Of a stretch of 64,000 nucleotides of DNA, positions 19,604 through 28,628 are shown piece by piece. The notes under the pieces are model-generated. The model saw nothing but the letters and a program-made list of their open reading frames with translations. It searched no databases and was not told the origin of the DNA. A program made the position numbers and the translations under genes. Position 1 is the stretch's first letter. Every line of letters starts with the position of its first letter. The stretch lies in contig NZ_JAMJXC010000004.1 of the NCBI RefSeq assembly GCF_023571765.1, positions 124,001 to 188,000 of the forward strand, in the 5' to 3' direction. Source of the DNA: Xanthobacter aminoxidans (GTDB lineage: Bacteria; Pseudomonadota; Alphaproteobacteria; Rhizobiales; Xanthobacteraceae).

Positions 19604-19747
19604 GCCTCGATTCCCCCTGCCCGACGGGCGCCAGCCCGGTCGCCCTGAAGTCGTGTTGCGCAGGCCGGCCACCTATGCTGCATTGCAATCAACAGGTTCT
19701 GCGGGGGGGTTATATGCCCCCTTGCCTGCATCCACACGGGGGGACTC

Positions 19748-20788
19748 ATGAAGCTGCCGCGCCAATTCTTCAAGCCGCTCGCCATCGGCGCGCCCGCACC
19801 ATATCGCGAGCTGCCGGTGCGGCTTGAGCGCATGATCCATTTCGTGCCGCCCCACCTGGAGAAGATGCGCGCCAAGGTGCCGGATATTGCCAAGCAGGTG
19901 GACGTGGTTCTCGGCAATCTGGAGGACGCGATTCCCTCCGATGCCAAGGAAGCCGCCCGCAAGGGCTTCATCGAGATGGCCAAGGCCACCGATTTCGGCT
20001 CCACCGGCCTGTGGACCCGCATCAACTGCCTCAACAGCCCGTGGGTGCTGGACGACATCATCGAGATCGTCAGCGAAATCGGCAACAAGCTGGACGTCAT
20101 CATGCTGCCCAAGGTCGAGGGCGCGTGGGACATCCATTATCTCGACCAGCTCCTCGCTCAGCTCGAGGCGCGCCATTCCATCCAGAAGCCCATCCTCATC
20201 CACGCCATTCTTGAGACCGCCGAGGGCGTGAAGAATGTGGAGGAGATCGCCGCCGCCTCTCCGCGCATGCACGGCATGAGCCTCGGCCCGGCCGACCTTG
20301 CTGCCTCGCGCGCCATGAAGACCACCCGCGTCGGCGGCGGCCACCCGGACTACAAGGTGCTGGCCGACCCGGACGGCGACAAGCCGCGCATCGGCTACCA
20401 GCAGGACCTTTGGCATTATACCGTCGGCAAGATGGTGGACGCCTGCGCCGCCAACGGCATCAAGCCCTTCTACGGCCCGTTCGGCGACTTCGCCGACCTC
20501 GCCGCGTGCGAGAGCCAGTTTCGCAATGCCTTCCTCCAGGGCTGCGTCGGCGCCTGGTCGCTGCACCCCACGCAGATCGAGATCGCCAAGCGCGTCTTCT
20601 CGCCGGATCCGGGCGAGGTGGCGTTCGCGCTCAAGATTCTCGAAGCCATGCCGGACGGCGCGGGCGCGGTGATGATCGACGGCAAGATGCAGGACGACGC
20701 CACCTGGAAGCAGGCCAAGGTGATCGTCGACCTTGCCCGCATTGTCGCAGCCAAGGACCCGGAAATGGGCAAAGCCTACGGATTGTGA
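19748..20788 (+). CDS. HpcH/HpaI-CitE family lyase, probable malyl-CoA/beta-methylmalyl-CoA lyase
   Basis: 346 residues. Seen: [12 protein letters not shown] (Mg ligand Glu/Asp segment), [17 protein letters not shown] (second ligand Glu), [11 protein letters not shown], and [11 protein letters not shown], which corresponds to DGPFGDFSD in methylotroph and Rhodobacter malyl-CoA lyases. Family chemistry: reversible cleavage of malyl-CoA to acetyl-CoA plus glyoxylate, used in the serine cycle, ethylmalonyl-CoA and 3-hydroxypropionate routes. It diverges from the canonical Mcl1/MclA sequences as I remember them, so a citramalyl-CoA or related substrate is possible. A G-rich site (GGGGGG) precedes the ATG by four bases. 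Confidence 0.85.
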   Translation: MKLPRQFFKPLAIGAPAPYRELPVRLERMIHFVPPHLEKMRAKVPDIAKQVDVVLGNLEDAIPSDAKEAARKGFIEMAKATDFGSTGLWTRINCLNSPWVLDDIIEIVSEIGNKLDVIMLPKVEGAWDIHYLDQLLAQLEARHSIQKPILIHAILETAEGVKNVEEIAAASPRMHGMSLGPADLAASRAMKTTRVGGGHPDYKVLADPDGDKPRIGYQQDLWHYTVGKMVDACAANGIKPFYGPFGDFADLAACESQFRNAFLQGCVGAWSLHPTQIEIAKRVFSPDPGEVAFALKILEAMPDGAGAVMIDGKMQDDATWKQAKVIVDLARIVAAKDPEMGKAYGL

Positions 20789-20807
20789 GAGAATTGATTA
20801 ACCAACG

Positions 20808-20830
20808 GCCGCGGCGAAGGTCGCCGCGGC
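20808..20830 (+). terminator. hairpin after the lyase gene
   Basis: Ten-base perfect stem GCCGCGGCGA / TCGCCGCGGC with a three-base loop, 20 bases past the lyase stop. No clear U-run follows, so it may slow or partially terminate transcription ahead of hspQ, or only stabilise the message. Confidence 0.5.
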
Positions 20831-20879
20831 TCTTCCACCCGGTGTCGGGCGGAGCGGAAAAGTCAGGAAGAGGCGGGAT

Positions 20880-21311
20880 ATGGCCAGCCAGGACAAAGCG
20901 CGCGCAAAGCCCGCAATCGTTGCTCCCATTGGCGACGGCATCCCCGAAGACCCCACGCATTACGCTGCGTCAGAACTCGGTGCCGGCATGCGGCAGGCGA
21001 AATTCCGCATCGGCGAGGTGGTGCGCCACAAGCACTTCCCCTTCCGGGGCGTGGTGTTCGATGTGGACCCGGTGTTCGACAACACCGAGGAGTGGTGGCT
21101 CTCGATTCCCGAGGACATCCGCCCCCACAAGGACCAGCCGTTCTACCATCTGCTCGCCGAGAACGCGGACAGCGAATACGTCGCCTATGTCTCCGAGCAG
21201 AATCTGGAGCGCGACCCCTCCGAGGAGCCGGTGCGCCACCCCAAGGTCACCGAGGCGCTTTCCGAGGACGGCGCCGGCGGCTGGCGGGTGCGGCCCGATC
21301 TGGTGAACTGA
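20880..21311 (+). CDS. hspQ: HspQ / YccV-like hemimethylated-DNA-binding heat-shock protein
   Basis: 143 residues. The core from about residue 40 matches HspQ: KFRIGEVVRHKHFPFRGVVFDVDP, then PFYHLLAEN, YVAYVSEQNL. HspQ in E. coli affects DnaA stability and Lon activity. The ~40-residue N-terminal leader (MASQDKARAKPAIVAPIGDG onward) is typical of the longer alphaproteobacterial versions. An AGAGGCGG site precedes the start. A strong terminator follows at 21341. Confidence 0.9.
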   Translation: MASQDKARAKPAIVAPIGDGIPEDPTHYAASELGAGMRQAKFRIGEVVRHKHFPFRGVVFDVDPVFDNTEEWWLSIPEDIRPHKDQPFYHLLAENADSEYVAYVSEQNLERDPSEEPVRHPKVTEALSEDGAGGWRVRPDLVN

Positions 21312-21340
21312 CGAGCAGTTCACGCGGCGCTTGAACCAAT

Positions 21341-21375
21341 AAAAAACCCCCGGCCACAAGCCGGGGGTTTTTCTT
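21341..21375. terminator. bidirectional intrinsic terminator between hspQ and the PPIase
   Basis: Eight-base stem CCCCCGGC / GCCGGGGG with loop CACAA, flanked by A6 on the left and T5 on the right. It serves both converging genes. One of the clearest terminators in the window. Confidence 0.93.
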
Positions 21376-21407
21376 TTGGAGAGAAAGAGACGGCAGCTGC
21401 CGCCGGC

Positions 21408-22343
21408 TCACTTCTTGGCCGGATCGGCCGCAGGCGCCGCCGGAGCGGGTGCGGCAGGAGCCGCGGGAGCGGCCGGGGCGGCGGTCTTCTCGATCTTGGC
21501 GTCGGCGCGCAGCTTCGTCACCATGTCGGCCTGCGCCTTGCGGACGAGATACTGCTCAACCTGGTCCTCGACCTGCTCATAGGATGGCACGGCCTTCTGG
21601 CGCTTGTCCTCGACCTTGATGACGTGCCAGCCGAACTGGGTCTTCACCGGATCGGAGACCTGACCCTTCTCCAGCTTGAACGCCGCCGCGGCGAATTCCG
21701 GCACCATCTGGTCCTTGGTGAAATAGCCGAGGTCGCCGCCGTCCTCGGCGCTGTCCTTGGAATTTTCCTTGGCGAGCTTGGCGAAGTCCTCGCCGGCCTT
21801 GGCCCGCTTGGCGATATCCTTGGCCTTGGCCTCGTCGTCCACCAGGATGTGACGGGCGTGGACTTCCATGTCGGCGGGCGCCGACTTCACCAGCTCGTCG
21901 TAGGTCTTGCGCTTGAGCTCGGCGGAAACGGCCTTCTTGGCCTCCTGCATCATGAGCGCTTCCATCAGCGCCTTCATGCGGGCGTAGGCGAGGCGATTCT
22001 GGAACTCGGGGGTCTGGTCGACCTTCTGCGCCTCGGCGGCCTTGGCGATGAGGGTCATGTCGGTCAGGAACGACAGGACGTATTCATCGCGGGCCGGGCC
22101 GCGGACTTCGGGCGGCAGGCCGGAGCCGATGTCCTCGATGGCGATGTTCAGCTCGCTCTGGCGGATGGGCGTACCGTTGACGGTGACGAGGACCGGATCG
22201 GCGGCGGGCGCCGCAGCAGGGGCCGCTGCGGGTGCAGCCGCAGGTGCCGGGGCCCCCTGCGCCAACGCCGCCCCAACGGAAGCCGCGGAAACCGAGGCCG
22301 CGAGCAGGGCGGCGAAGAGGGAAAGCTGAGCGGAACGCTTCAT
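21408..22343 (-). CDS. periplasmic parvulin-type peptidyl-prolyl isomerase
   Basis: 311 residues from the ATG at 22343. Signal peptide residues 1-28 (basic MKR, hydrophobic core, AALAQG). A Pro/Ala-rich linker follows. An N-terminal SurA-like helical region ([17 protein letters not shown]) comes before the rotamase domain: [33 protein letters not shown], and [12 protein letters not shown]. The C-terminus is another Ala/Pro-rich tail ending DPAKK. Expected role: folding of outer-membrane and secreted proteins. Confidence 0.94.
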   Translation of the reverse strand: MKRSAQLSLFAALLAASVSAASVGAALAQGAPAPAAAPAAAPAAAPAADPVLVTVNGTPIRQSELNIAIEDIGSGLPPEVRGPARDEYVLSFLTDMTLIAKAAEAQKVDQTPEFQNRLAYARMKALMEALMMQEAKKAVSAELKRKTYDELVKSAPADMEVHARHILVDDEAKAKDIAKRAKAGEDFAKLAKENSKDSAEDGGDLGYFTKDQMVPEFAAAAFKLEKGQVSDPVKTQFGWHVIKVEDKRQKAVPSYEQVEDQVEQYLVRKAQADMVTKLRADAKIEKTAAPAAPAAPAAPAPAAPAADPAKK

Positions 22344-22726
22344 GGGGCCGTTTTCCTCGGATATGTGTCGTCGGATGCGCCGATGCGCGCGCAACCTTGC
22401 TCACGTGTCCTCCTCTGACAAGAGGGCATTGTTGCGGCATACCCGCGACCGGAAAACGCACGGCGGGGCTTTCGTTCCCGCGCGCGAGCCTGTATAAGGC
22501 GCGCCTTCAATCGGGAATGCTGGCCCACGGGCGAGCCCCGCGCACTGCCCTCACGCAGTTCGCAACCGGGCTCGAGACGAACGCGTACAGGCTTCGTCAT
22601 CCGTCTTCGGGCTCGGCGCGCACCGATCACAAGTTCGAAAAGCCGCAAGGGCGCCAGCCGGCGCGCTCGCATGTTGCGCCAGTTGGCAGTTCAGTTGGCT
22701 CGTTACGCCGTTCAGGAGTTTGGACA
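22344..22726. other. 383-base divergent spacer between the PPIase and rpmF
   Basis: No convincing gene. A -10-like TATAAG lies at 22493-22498, oriented towards rpmF, without a strong -35. A small hairpin CCTCT-GACA-AGAGG sits near 22415. The last 60 bases contain repeated GTTGGC/GTTCAG words. It must contain promoters for both genes, but I cannot place them firmly. Confidence 0.5.
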
Positions 22727-22912
22727 ATGGCTGTCCCGAAGAGAAAGACCTCGCCGTCCCGTCGCGGCATGCGCCGTTCGGCCGACGCGCTGAAGCAGCC
22801 CACCTATGTGGAAGACAAGGATTCGGGCGAGCTGCGCCGTCCGCACCACGTCGACCTGAAGACCGGCATGTATCGCGGCCGGCAGATCCTGAAGCCCAAG
22901 GCCGAGGCCTGA
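22727..22912 (+). CDS. rpmF: 50S ribosomal protein L32
   Basis: 61 residues beginning [20 protein letters not shown], the canonical bL32 N-terminus. It is highly basic and ends QILKPKAEA. The zinc-binding Cys pairs found in some L32 proteins are absent, as is usual in alphaproteobacteria. It is embedded in a longer open frame that is not coding upstream; AGGAG lies about nine bases before the ATG. Confidence 0.98.
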   Translation: MAVPKRKTSPSRRGMRRSADALKQPTYVEDKDSGELRRPHHVDLKTGMYRGRQILKPKAEA

Positions 22913-23318
22913 GCTTCACGTCGCGGTGGCCCTCACGGCCGCCCGCTGCAGCGCCGGCGCACGCCGCCGGCGCGCCTACCCTCTTCAGGGGTGATTCCCG
23001 CCGCCGCAACCGCTGAGCGATTCGCTCTTCCCTCCGGGCGGGCCGATTGAATCCCATCATGATTCATTAACGCTGACCGGCGCGCGACATCGCGCCCGTG
23101 CCGTTGCGTTCGCGATGCGGCCGCCCCGTCGCGGCCCTGCCCGGCGCTTGATTCTCCCGGCATCCGCCCGAGGCGGACGGCCGGCAGGCGCAATCCCCCG
23201 ACGCCTCCGCATTCGTGACATTCGGCGCCCGATGTGTCATCGCATCGGCGGAGCCGGGACGGCGCCATGGGCGAAGGCCCTGGGCATTTTCCCGGCTGAG
23301 CGGCCCCGAGGAGCACCA
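22913..23318. other. 406-base spacer after rpmF
   Basis: No supported gene on either strand. A nine-base perfect hairpin GCGCCGGCG-CACGC-CGCCGGCGC lies at 22951-22973, about 40 bases after rpmF; it lacks a U-run but could end the rpmF transcript. A slightly AT-richer patch near 23045-23075 (ATTGAATCCCATCATGATTC) may hold the promoter of the following membrane protein gene. Confidence 0.5.
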
Positions 23319-23726
23319 ATGCTGACGCCCGTCCCGTTGCTGATCGTCCCCCTCGCCCTCTACAACATCATGGTCTTTCTGATGCCCGGCACGGAATGGA
23401 CCACCGTGCTCACCACGGTCGAGATGATGTCGGGCGCCCACTGGACGATCACCCTCGCGGAAGGGTTCATCGCTCTGAGCCTGTTCTTCCTGTTCTTCGA
23501 GATTCTGAAGTCGACCCGCATCAGCTCGCGCTCGATCATCGATCACATGCTGTCGATGCTGGTGTTCGCGGCAGGCCTGGCCGAATTCCTGCTGGTGCGC
23601 CCGGCCGGCAACTCGGTATTCGCGATCCTGCTGTGCATCATGCTGCTGGATGTGGTGGCCGGATTCTCGGTCTCGATCCGCGTCGCCCAGCGCGATTTCA
23701 CGGTCGACCCGCGCGGGCAGCAGTAA
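23319..23726 (+). CDS. small four-helix membrane protein of unknown function
   Basis: 135 residues from the ATG at 23319, which follows GAGGAGC. Four hydrophobic segments at about residues 3-18, 43-62, 75-95 and 98-118, with a short polar C-terminus (QRDFTVDPRGQQ). No domain recognised. The layout resembles small conserved alphaproteobacterial inner-membrane proteins. The in-frame extension to 23115 is Arg/Pro-rich and unlikely. Converges on phaR. Confidence 0.8.
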   Translation: MLTPVPLLIVPLALYNIMVFLMPGTEWTTVLTTVEMMSGAHWTITLAEGFIALSLFFLFFEILKSTRISSRSIIDHMLSMLVFAAGLAEFLLVRPAGNSVFAILLCIMLLDVVAGFSVSIRVAQRDFTVDPRGQQ

Positions 23727-23741
23727 AAAGCCCGGCACCGC

Positions 23742-23817
23742 GGCCGGACTTGAACCGGCCCTCGCGAATCCTTCGGTCCAAACCGCCGGCCCCCGCAAGG
23801 GTGGCCGGCGTCGGTTT
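23742..23817. terminator. two hairpins between the membrane protein gene and phaR
   Basis: First hairpin at 23742-23760: GGCCGG / CCGGCC around ACTTGAA. Second at 23781-23817: AACCG plus CCGGCC plus CCC closing a GCAA tetraloop, then GGG, GGCCGG and CGGTT, with small bulges, followed by TTTCTC. The second, about 18 paired bases with a GNRA loop, is probably the working terminator, serving one or both of the converging genes. Confidence 0.75.
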
Positions 23818-23818
23818 C

Positions 23819-24508
23819 TCAGCTCCCGCTGCCTTCCTTCGGGCTGCGGATCTCGCTCGGCGCATCGTTCTTGGCGACGAGCTTGGGCTCGGGCTTCGGA
23901 ACGAGCTGCTCCAGCTTCGCCTGCATGTCGGCCATCTGGCGCTTCAGAGCGTCAAGCTCGTCCACTCGCTCGGGCTGCGGCGCAGGCTGCGCAGGTGCGG
24001 CAGCCGGAGTGGTCGCGGTCCCGGCCGGCTCATCCCCCTTGGGGAAAGGCAGGAACATGTGGAAGGCGCGCTCGAACACTTCCATGTTGCGACGCACCGT
24101 CTCGTCCAGACCGGCGAACGGAGCGCCCGGCACCGGAAAGGGCGTCCCCGCGAGCGTCTGGGAGAGGTGATCGCGGAACTTGCCCTGATCCTTGGTGAAG
24201 CTGTCGATGGACGCTTCCAGGTACCGCGGAACCAGCATCTGCATGCTGTCGCCGTAGAAGCGGATGATCTGGCGCAGAAAAGCGATGGGCAGAAGGTTCT
24301 GCCCCTTGTTTTCCTGCTCGAAGATAATCTGCGTCAGTACCGAATGGGTGATGTCCTCGCCGTTCTTGGCGTCGTACACCACGAAATCCTCGCCTTCCTT
24401 CACCATGTTGGCGAGGTCTTCGAGCGTCACATAGGTGCTCGTCCCCGTGTTGTAGAGACGGCGGTTCGCGTATTTCTTGATGGTGACTGGCTCTTGCGTT
24501 TTTGCCAT
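23819..24508 (-). CDS. phaR: polyhydroxyalkanoate synthesis regulator PhaR
   Basis: 229 residues. PhaR represses phasin and PHA genes and is released by binding PHB granules. The N-terminal DNA-binding domain VTIKKYANRRLYNTGTSTYV is strongly conserved, then the PHB accumulation regulatory domain (THSVLTQIIFEQENKGQNLLP, LRQIIRFYGDSMQ). Ala/Pro linker from about residue 165 and a C-terminal coiled coil (DELDALKRQMADMQAKLEQL). Lies divergent from phaAB, the standard arrangement. Confidence 0.97.
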   Translation of the reverse strand: MAKTQEPVTIKKYANRRLYNTGTSTYVTLEDLANMVKEGEDFVVYDAKNGEDITHSVLTQIIFEQENKGQNLLPIAFLRQIIRFYGDSMQMLVPRYLEASIDSFTKDQGKFRDHLSQTLAGTPFPVPGAPFAGLDETVRRNMEVFERAFHMFLPFPKGDEPAGTATTPAAAPAQPAPQPERVDELDALKRQMADMQAKLEQLVPKPEPKLVAKNDAPSEIRSPKEGSGS

Positions 24509-24580
24509 CGTCCGGTCATCCGTTTCCTTGGGCGGAACGGCAGGTTAAGGCGTTTCCAAGTGCAGAGCTACCACTTTGTG

Positions 24581-24610
24581 TGCGCTGCCCATCCCTCCTT
24601 TCGCAGCGCA
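24581..24610. promoter_or_regulatory. inverted repeat upstream of phaR, candidate PhaR operator
   Basis: TGCGCTGC-N14-GCAGCGCA, both arms perfect, about 75 bases before the phaR start. PhaR proteins are reported to bind TGC/GCA-rich inverted repeats (CTGC-spacer-GCAG type) in their own promoters. The core CTGC/GCAG is present here, though the spacer is longer than the short one I remember. Role is inference. Confidence 0.45.
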
Positions 24611-24701
24611 GACTCCGACCTTTGCCGAAGCGCGCCGGGCCTGCGGCCGACCAAGGTTGAATAGCTGCTTTTGACCGGCCCCCTTGCCATGCGATGGGTC
24701 A

Positions 24702-24730
24702 TTGACACATGGTCCGGCCCGGACACGATA
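24702..24730 (+). promoter_or_regulatory. candidate promoter of phaA-phaB
   Basis: A perfect -35 TTGACA at 24702-24707 is followed after 17 bases by ACGATA. The -10 is weak, which is common in GC-rich alphaproteobacteria. It lies about 75 bases before the phaA start, with a GGAGAG ribosome site closer in. Confidence 0.5.
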
Positions 24731-24731
24731 G

Positions 24732-25985
<1,254 letters not shown>

Positions 25986-26064
25986 GTTGCCTCGCGCGCG
26001 ACTGAGCGCGTCGGTTTCAGGCAACCGGACGGGAGGCCACGCCCCAGGCCCCACCGTCCGGAAC

Positions 26065-26099
26065 AGGGCCGCGACCTTCGATCGCGGCCCTCCGTTTCC
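26065..26099 (+). terminator. stem-loop between phaA and phaB
   Basis: Ten-base perfect stem AGGGCCGCGA / TCGCGGCCCT with loop CCTTCGA, followed by CCGTTTCC. It lies 80 bases after the phaA stop in a 224-base gap. It could lower read-through into phaB, or protect the upstream message end. Confidence 0.65.
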
Positions 26100-26209
26100 G
26101 AACGGAAATACCGACTTGCTACACACCGCCCGAGCGTGGCTCGACCCGCTTGGGCTGGGTGGGGGAGTCTCCAGGTCGAGCCAATAGAGTGAAGTGAAGG
26201 AGGGAAACC

Positions 26210-26932
26210 ATGGGACGCGTCGCATTGGTCACGGGCGGCACGCGCGGTATCGGCGAGGCAATCTCGGTGGCACTGAAGGCTGCCGGAAAGACCGTCGTCG
26301 CCAATTTCGCGGGCAATGAAGAGGCCGCCAAGGCCTTCACCGAAAAGACCGGCATTCCCGCTTACAAGTGGGACGTGTCCGATTTCGAGGCCTGCAAGGC
26401 GGGGATCGCCAAGGTGGAGGCCGAAGTCGGTCCCATCGAGGTCCTCGTCAACAACGCCGGCATCACCCGCGACGGCCAGTTCCACAAGATGTCGCTTGAG
26501 CAGTGGAACGCGGTGATCAACACCAACCTCAACTCCGCCTTCAACATGACGCGCAACGTCATCGAGGGCATGCGTGACCGCAAGTTCGGCCGCATCGTCT
26601 GCATCTCGTCGATCAACGGCCAGAAGGGCCAGTTCGGCCAGACCAATTATTCGGCCGCCAAGGCCGGCGAGATCGGCTTCGTGAAGGCCCTCGCTCAGGA
26701 AACCGCGAAGCTCGGAATCACGGTGAACGCCATCGCCCCCGGCTACATCGCCACCGAGATGGTGCGTGCGGTGCCGGCTGAAGCGCTGGCCAAGATCGTG
26801 GCGACCATCCCCGTCGGCCGCCTCGGCGAGCCGGAGGACATCGCCCGCGCGGTGGTCTTCCTCACCGCCGACGACGCCGGCTTCATCACCGGCTCGACCA
26901 TGACCGTCAACGGCGCGCAGTACATCTGCTGA
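26210..26932 (+). CDS. phaB: acetoacetyl-CoA reductase
   Basis: NADPH-dependent SDR giving (R)-3-hydroxybutyryl-CoA for PHB. 240 residues. TGGTRGIGEAIS cofactor loop; NNAGITRDGQFHKMS, characteristic of PhaB; Ser in CISSINGQKGQFGQTNYSAAKAG, with the Tyr-x3-Lys pair in NYSAAK; PGYIATEMV. A very strong ribosome site (GAAGGAGGG) lies six bases before the ATG, so phaB may be translated more efficiently than phaA. Confidence 0.97.
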   Translation: MGRVALVTGGTRGIGEAISVALKAAGKTVVANFAGNEEAAKAFTEKTGIPAYKWDVSDFEACKAGIAKVEAEVGPIEVLVNNAGITRDGQFHKMSLEQWNAVINTNLNSAFNMTRNVIEGMRDRKFGRIVCISSINGQKGQFGQTNYSAAKAGEIGFVKALAQETAKLGITVNAIAPGYIATEMVRAVPAEALAKIVATIPVGRLGEPEDIARAVVFLTADDAGFITGSTMTVNGAQYIC

Positions 26933-26954
26933 TCGCGCCATCCGGCGACACAAG

Positions 26955-26992
26955 ACGGCCCGTGTCCCCTCGGACGCGGGCCGTTTGCGTTT
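26955..26992. terminator. terminator between phaB and the thioesterase gene
   Basis: Outer stem ACGGCCCG / CGGGCCGT with an inner GTCC / GGAC, followed by TTTGCGTTT. It lies 23 bases past phaB and just before the 3' end of the converging thioesterase gene. Confidence 0.75.
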
Positions 26993-27465
26993 CAGACCAC
27001 CAGTGTCTCAAGCAGCGCCCGCACCGGCGCAGGGATCGGCACCGGCCGCTGGGTCGCCCGCTCCACATAGACATGGACGAAATGCCCCTGCGCCGCCGCG
27101 CTCGGGTCGTCGCCCTGGAACAGGGCGATCTGGTAGCGCACCGAGGACGAGCCAAGCTTCGTCACCCGCATGGCAGCCTTGACCGGGGCCGGATAGGTGA
27201 GGCTGCGGAAATAGATGCAGCGCGTCTCCACCACGAGGCCGATGACCGGGCTCGACTGCGGGTCCAGCAGTCCGGCCGAAACGAGATGCTCGTTCACCAC
27301 CGTGTCGAAGTAGGAATAATAGACCACGTTGTTCACGTGTCCGTAGACGTCCACGTCCATCCATCGGGTCGTGATCGGCAGCACATGCCTGAAGCCGTCG
27401 ATCGTCACGGGCTCCTCGCGCGCCGCCGTGGCCCCTCCCGCGCCCGTCCCTGCCCCACCGCTCAT
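26992..27465 (-). CDS. acyl-CoA thioesterase, 4-hydroxybenzoyl-CoA thioesterase (YbgC-like) fold
   Basis: 157 residues. The hotdog-fold signature TTRWMDVDVYGHVNNVVYYSYFD carries the Asp of the 4HBT active site. ETRCIYFRSLTYPAPVKAAMRV follows. The N-terminal ~25 residues are Gly/Ala-rich (MSGGAGTGAGG) and may not be conserved. Predicted to hydrolyse acyl-CoA; chain length unknown. It lies beside the PHB genes but on the opposite strand, so a link to PHB turnover is only possible. Confidence 0.88.
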   Translation of the reverse strand: MSGGAGTGAGGATAAREEPVTIDGFRHVLPITTRWMDVDVYGHVNNVVYYSYFDTVVNEHLVSAGLLDPQSSPVIGLVVETRCIYFRSLTYPAPVKAAMRVTKLGSSSVRYQIALFQGDDPSAAAQGHFVHVYVERATQRPVPIPAPVRALLETLVV

Positions 27466-27553
27466 TCCAGCCTCCCAATCGCATCCGCCGCCATTTAGAG
27501 GGAGCGGATGGGCGAGGCAAAGGGCGAGAAGCAAGGCAATGCAGGCCAGAGCT

Positions 27554-28465
27554 TCAGCCGGGCTCGTCGCCGGGCCGCAGCGGCTGCTCCGGCACCTTGA
27601 GGGCGTCGGCGAGGCGCATGCGCGCGGTGCCGGGGCGCAGCGGCTTCTGCTGGCTCTCGTGCGGCGCCCAGCCCGAGAGGAACACGATCTCGAACGTCGC
27701 GCGGACCTTGCCGTCGGGGTCCGCGAAGCGCTCGGCATAGACTTCCGCCGCGCGCAGCAGCGTCGCCCGGCGCAGCGGCACACGGCGGCGTTCGTTCAGC
27801 GAGTTGGCCCCACCCATGCGCCGCAAGTCCGAAAACAGGGTGAAGGGCGAGGAATAGCGCACCACCACGCGATCCACGTCCGTCACCGGCAGGGCGAACC
27901 CCGCCCGCTGCAGCAGGGCGCCGAGATCGCGCACGTCGGCGAACGGCGCGACGCGGGGCGAGAGGCCGCCCGTGGTCTCGCTCTCGGCAATGGCGAAGGC
28001 CTGCCGCAGTTCGGTGAGGCTGCTCCCGCCCAGCAGCGCGGCCATGAACAGCCCGTCCGGCTTCAGCGCCCGCCGCACCTGCGCCAGCACGCCCGGCAGG
28101 TCGTTCACCGACTGGAGCGCCAGCGCCGAAACCACAAGATCGAGGCTTCCGGGGGCGAACGGCAGAGCCTCCTCATCCGCCACCACGGCGGGCAGGACAA
28201 GATCTCCGACCAGCGGCGCGGCGCGGATCAGGCGCTCCACGGCCGGGTGCCCGGATAGGGCGGTGGCGAGCGCCGCGGTCGGCGTGCCGAGGTCCACGGC
28301 GCTCGCGAAGGTCCGCTTCACGGCCGAAAGCCGATCCGCCACATCCTCCGCCGCGCGCTCCAGCAGGAAGGTCTCCGGCCCCTGCCCGGCGGCACGGGCG
28401 AGGCGTCGGCGCAACAGCGGGCGATCGAAGACGAGATGGGGCGCGGTGTCGGCGGGGGCGGTCAT
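27554..28465 (-). CDS. SAM-dependent methyltransferase, BioC/NDUFAF5-like
   Basis: 303 residues from ATG 28465. Begins with the family pattern LVFDRPLLRRRLARAA and LLERAAEDVADRLSAVKRTF, as in alphaproteobacterial relatives of NDUFAF5 (complex I arginine hydroxylase) and BioC. Motif I is degenerate: ASAVDLGTPTA replaces the expected glycine-rich DxGxG loop. Post-I region LPFAPGSLDLVVSALALQSVNDLPG. The C-terminal half has FTLFSDLRRMGGANSL. SAM binding may be altered; function in complex I assembly is inference. Confidence 0.82.
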   Translation of the reverse strand: MTAPADTAPHLVFDRPLLRRRLARAAGQGPETFLLERAAEDVADRLSAVKRTFASAVDLGTPTAALATALSGHPAVERLIRAAPLVGDLVLPAVVADEEALPFAPGSLDLVVSALALQSVNDLPGVLAQVRRALKPDGLFMAALLGGSSLTELRQAFAIAESETTGGLSPRVAPFADVRDLGALLQRAGFALPVTDVDRVVVRYSSPFTLFSDLRRMGGANSLNERRRVPLRRATLLRAAEVYAERFADPDGKVRATFEIVFLSGWAPHESQQKPLRPGTARMRLADALKVPEQPLRPGDEPG

Positions 28466-28628
28466 GGCCCGCATATAGGCGCTCGGGCCGGCGGATGCAC
28501 GCGCCCGGCGTTTCTGCCCGCCCCGGGAAAGCAGCCTTTCCCGCCGCGCTTATTGATCGGCGCCCGGCGAGCCGCTACAGGCCACGGACCCTATAAGACT
28601 TTCGCACAAGCGGACGGGAGAGCGCCCC

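Noticed and set aside
23742..23760. A T-arm-like GGTTCAAGTCC on the minus strand, suggesting a tRNA
   Set aside because: No acceptor stem, D-arm or CCA end can be drawn around it; it is better explained as a terminator hairpin.
26120..26132. TACACACCGCCCG, identical to a universal 16S rRNA stretch
   Set aside because: The match is only 13 bases; no flanking 16S sequence exists on either side, so it is coincidence or at most a trivial remnant.
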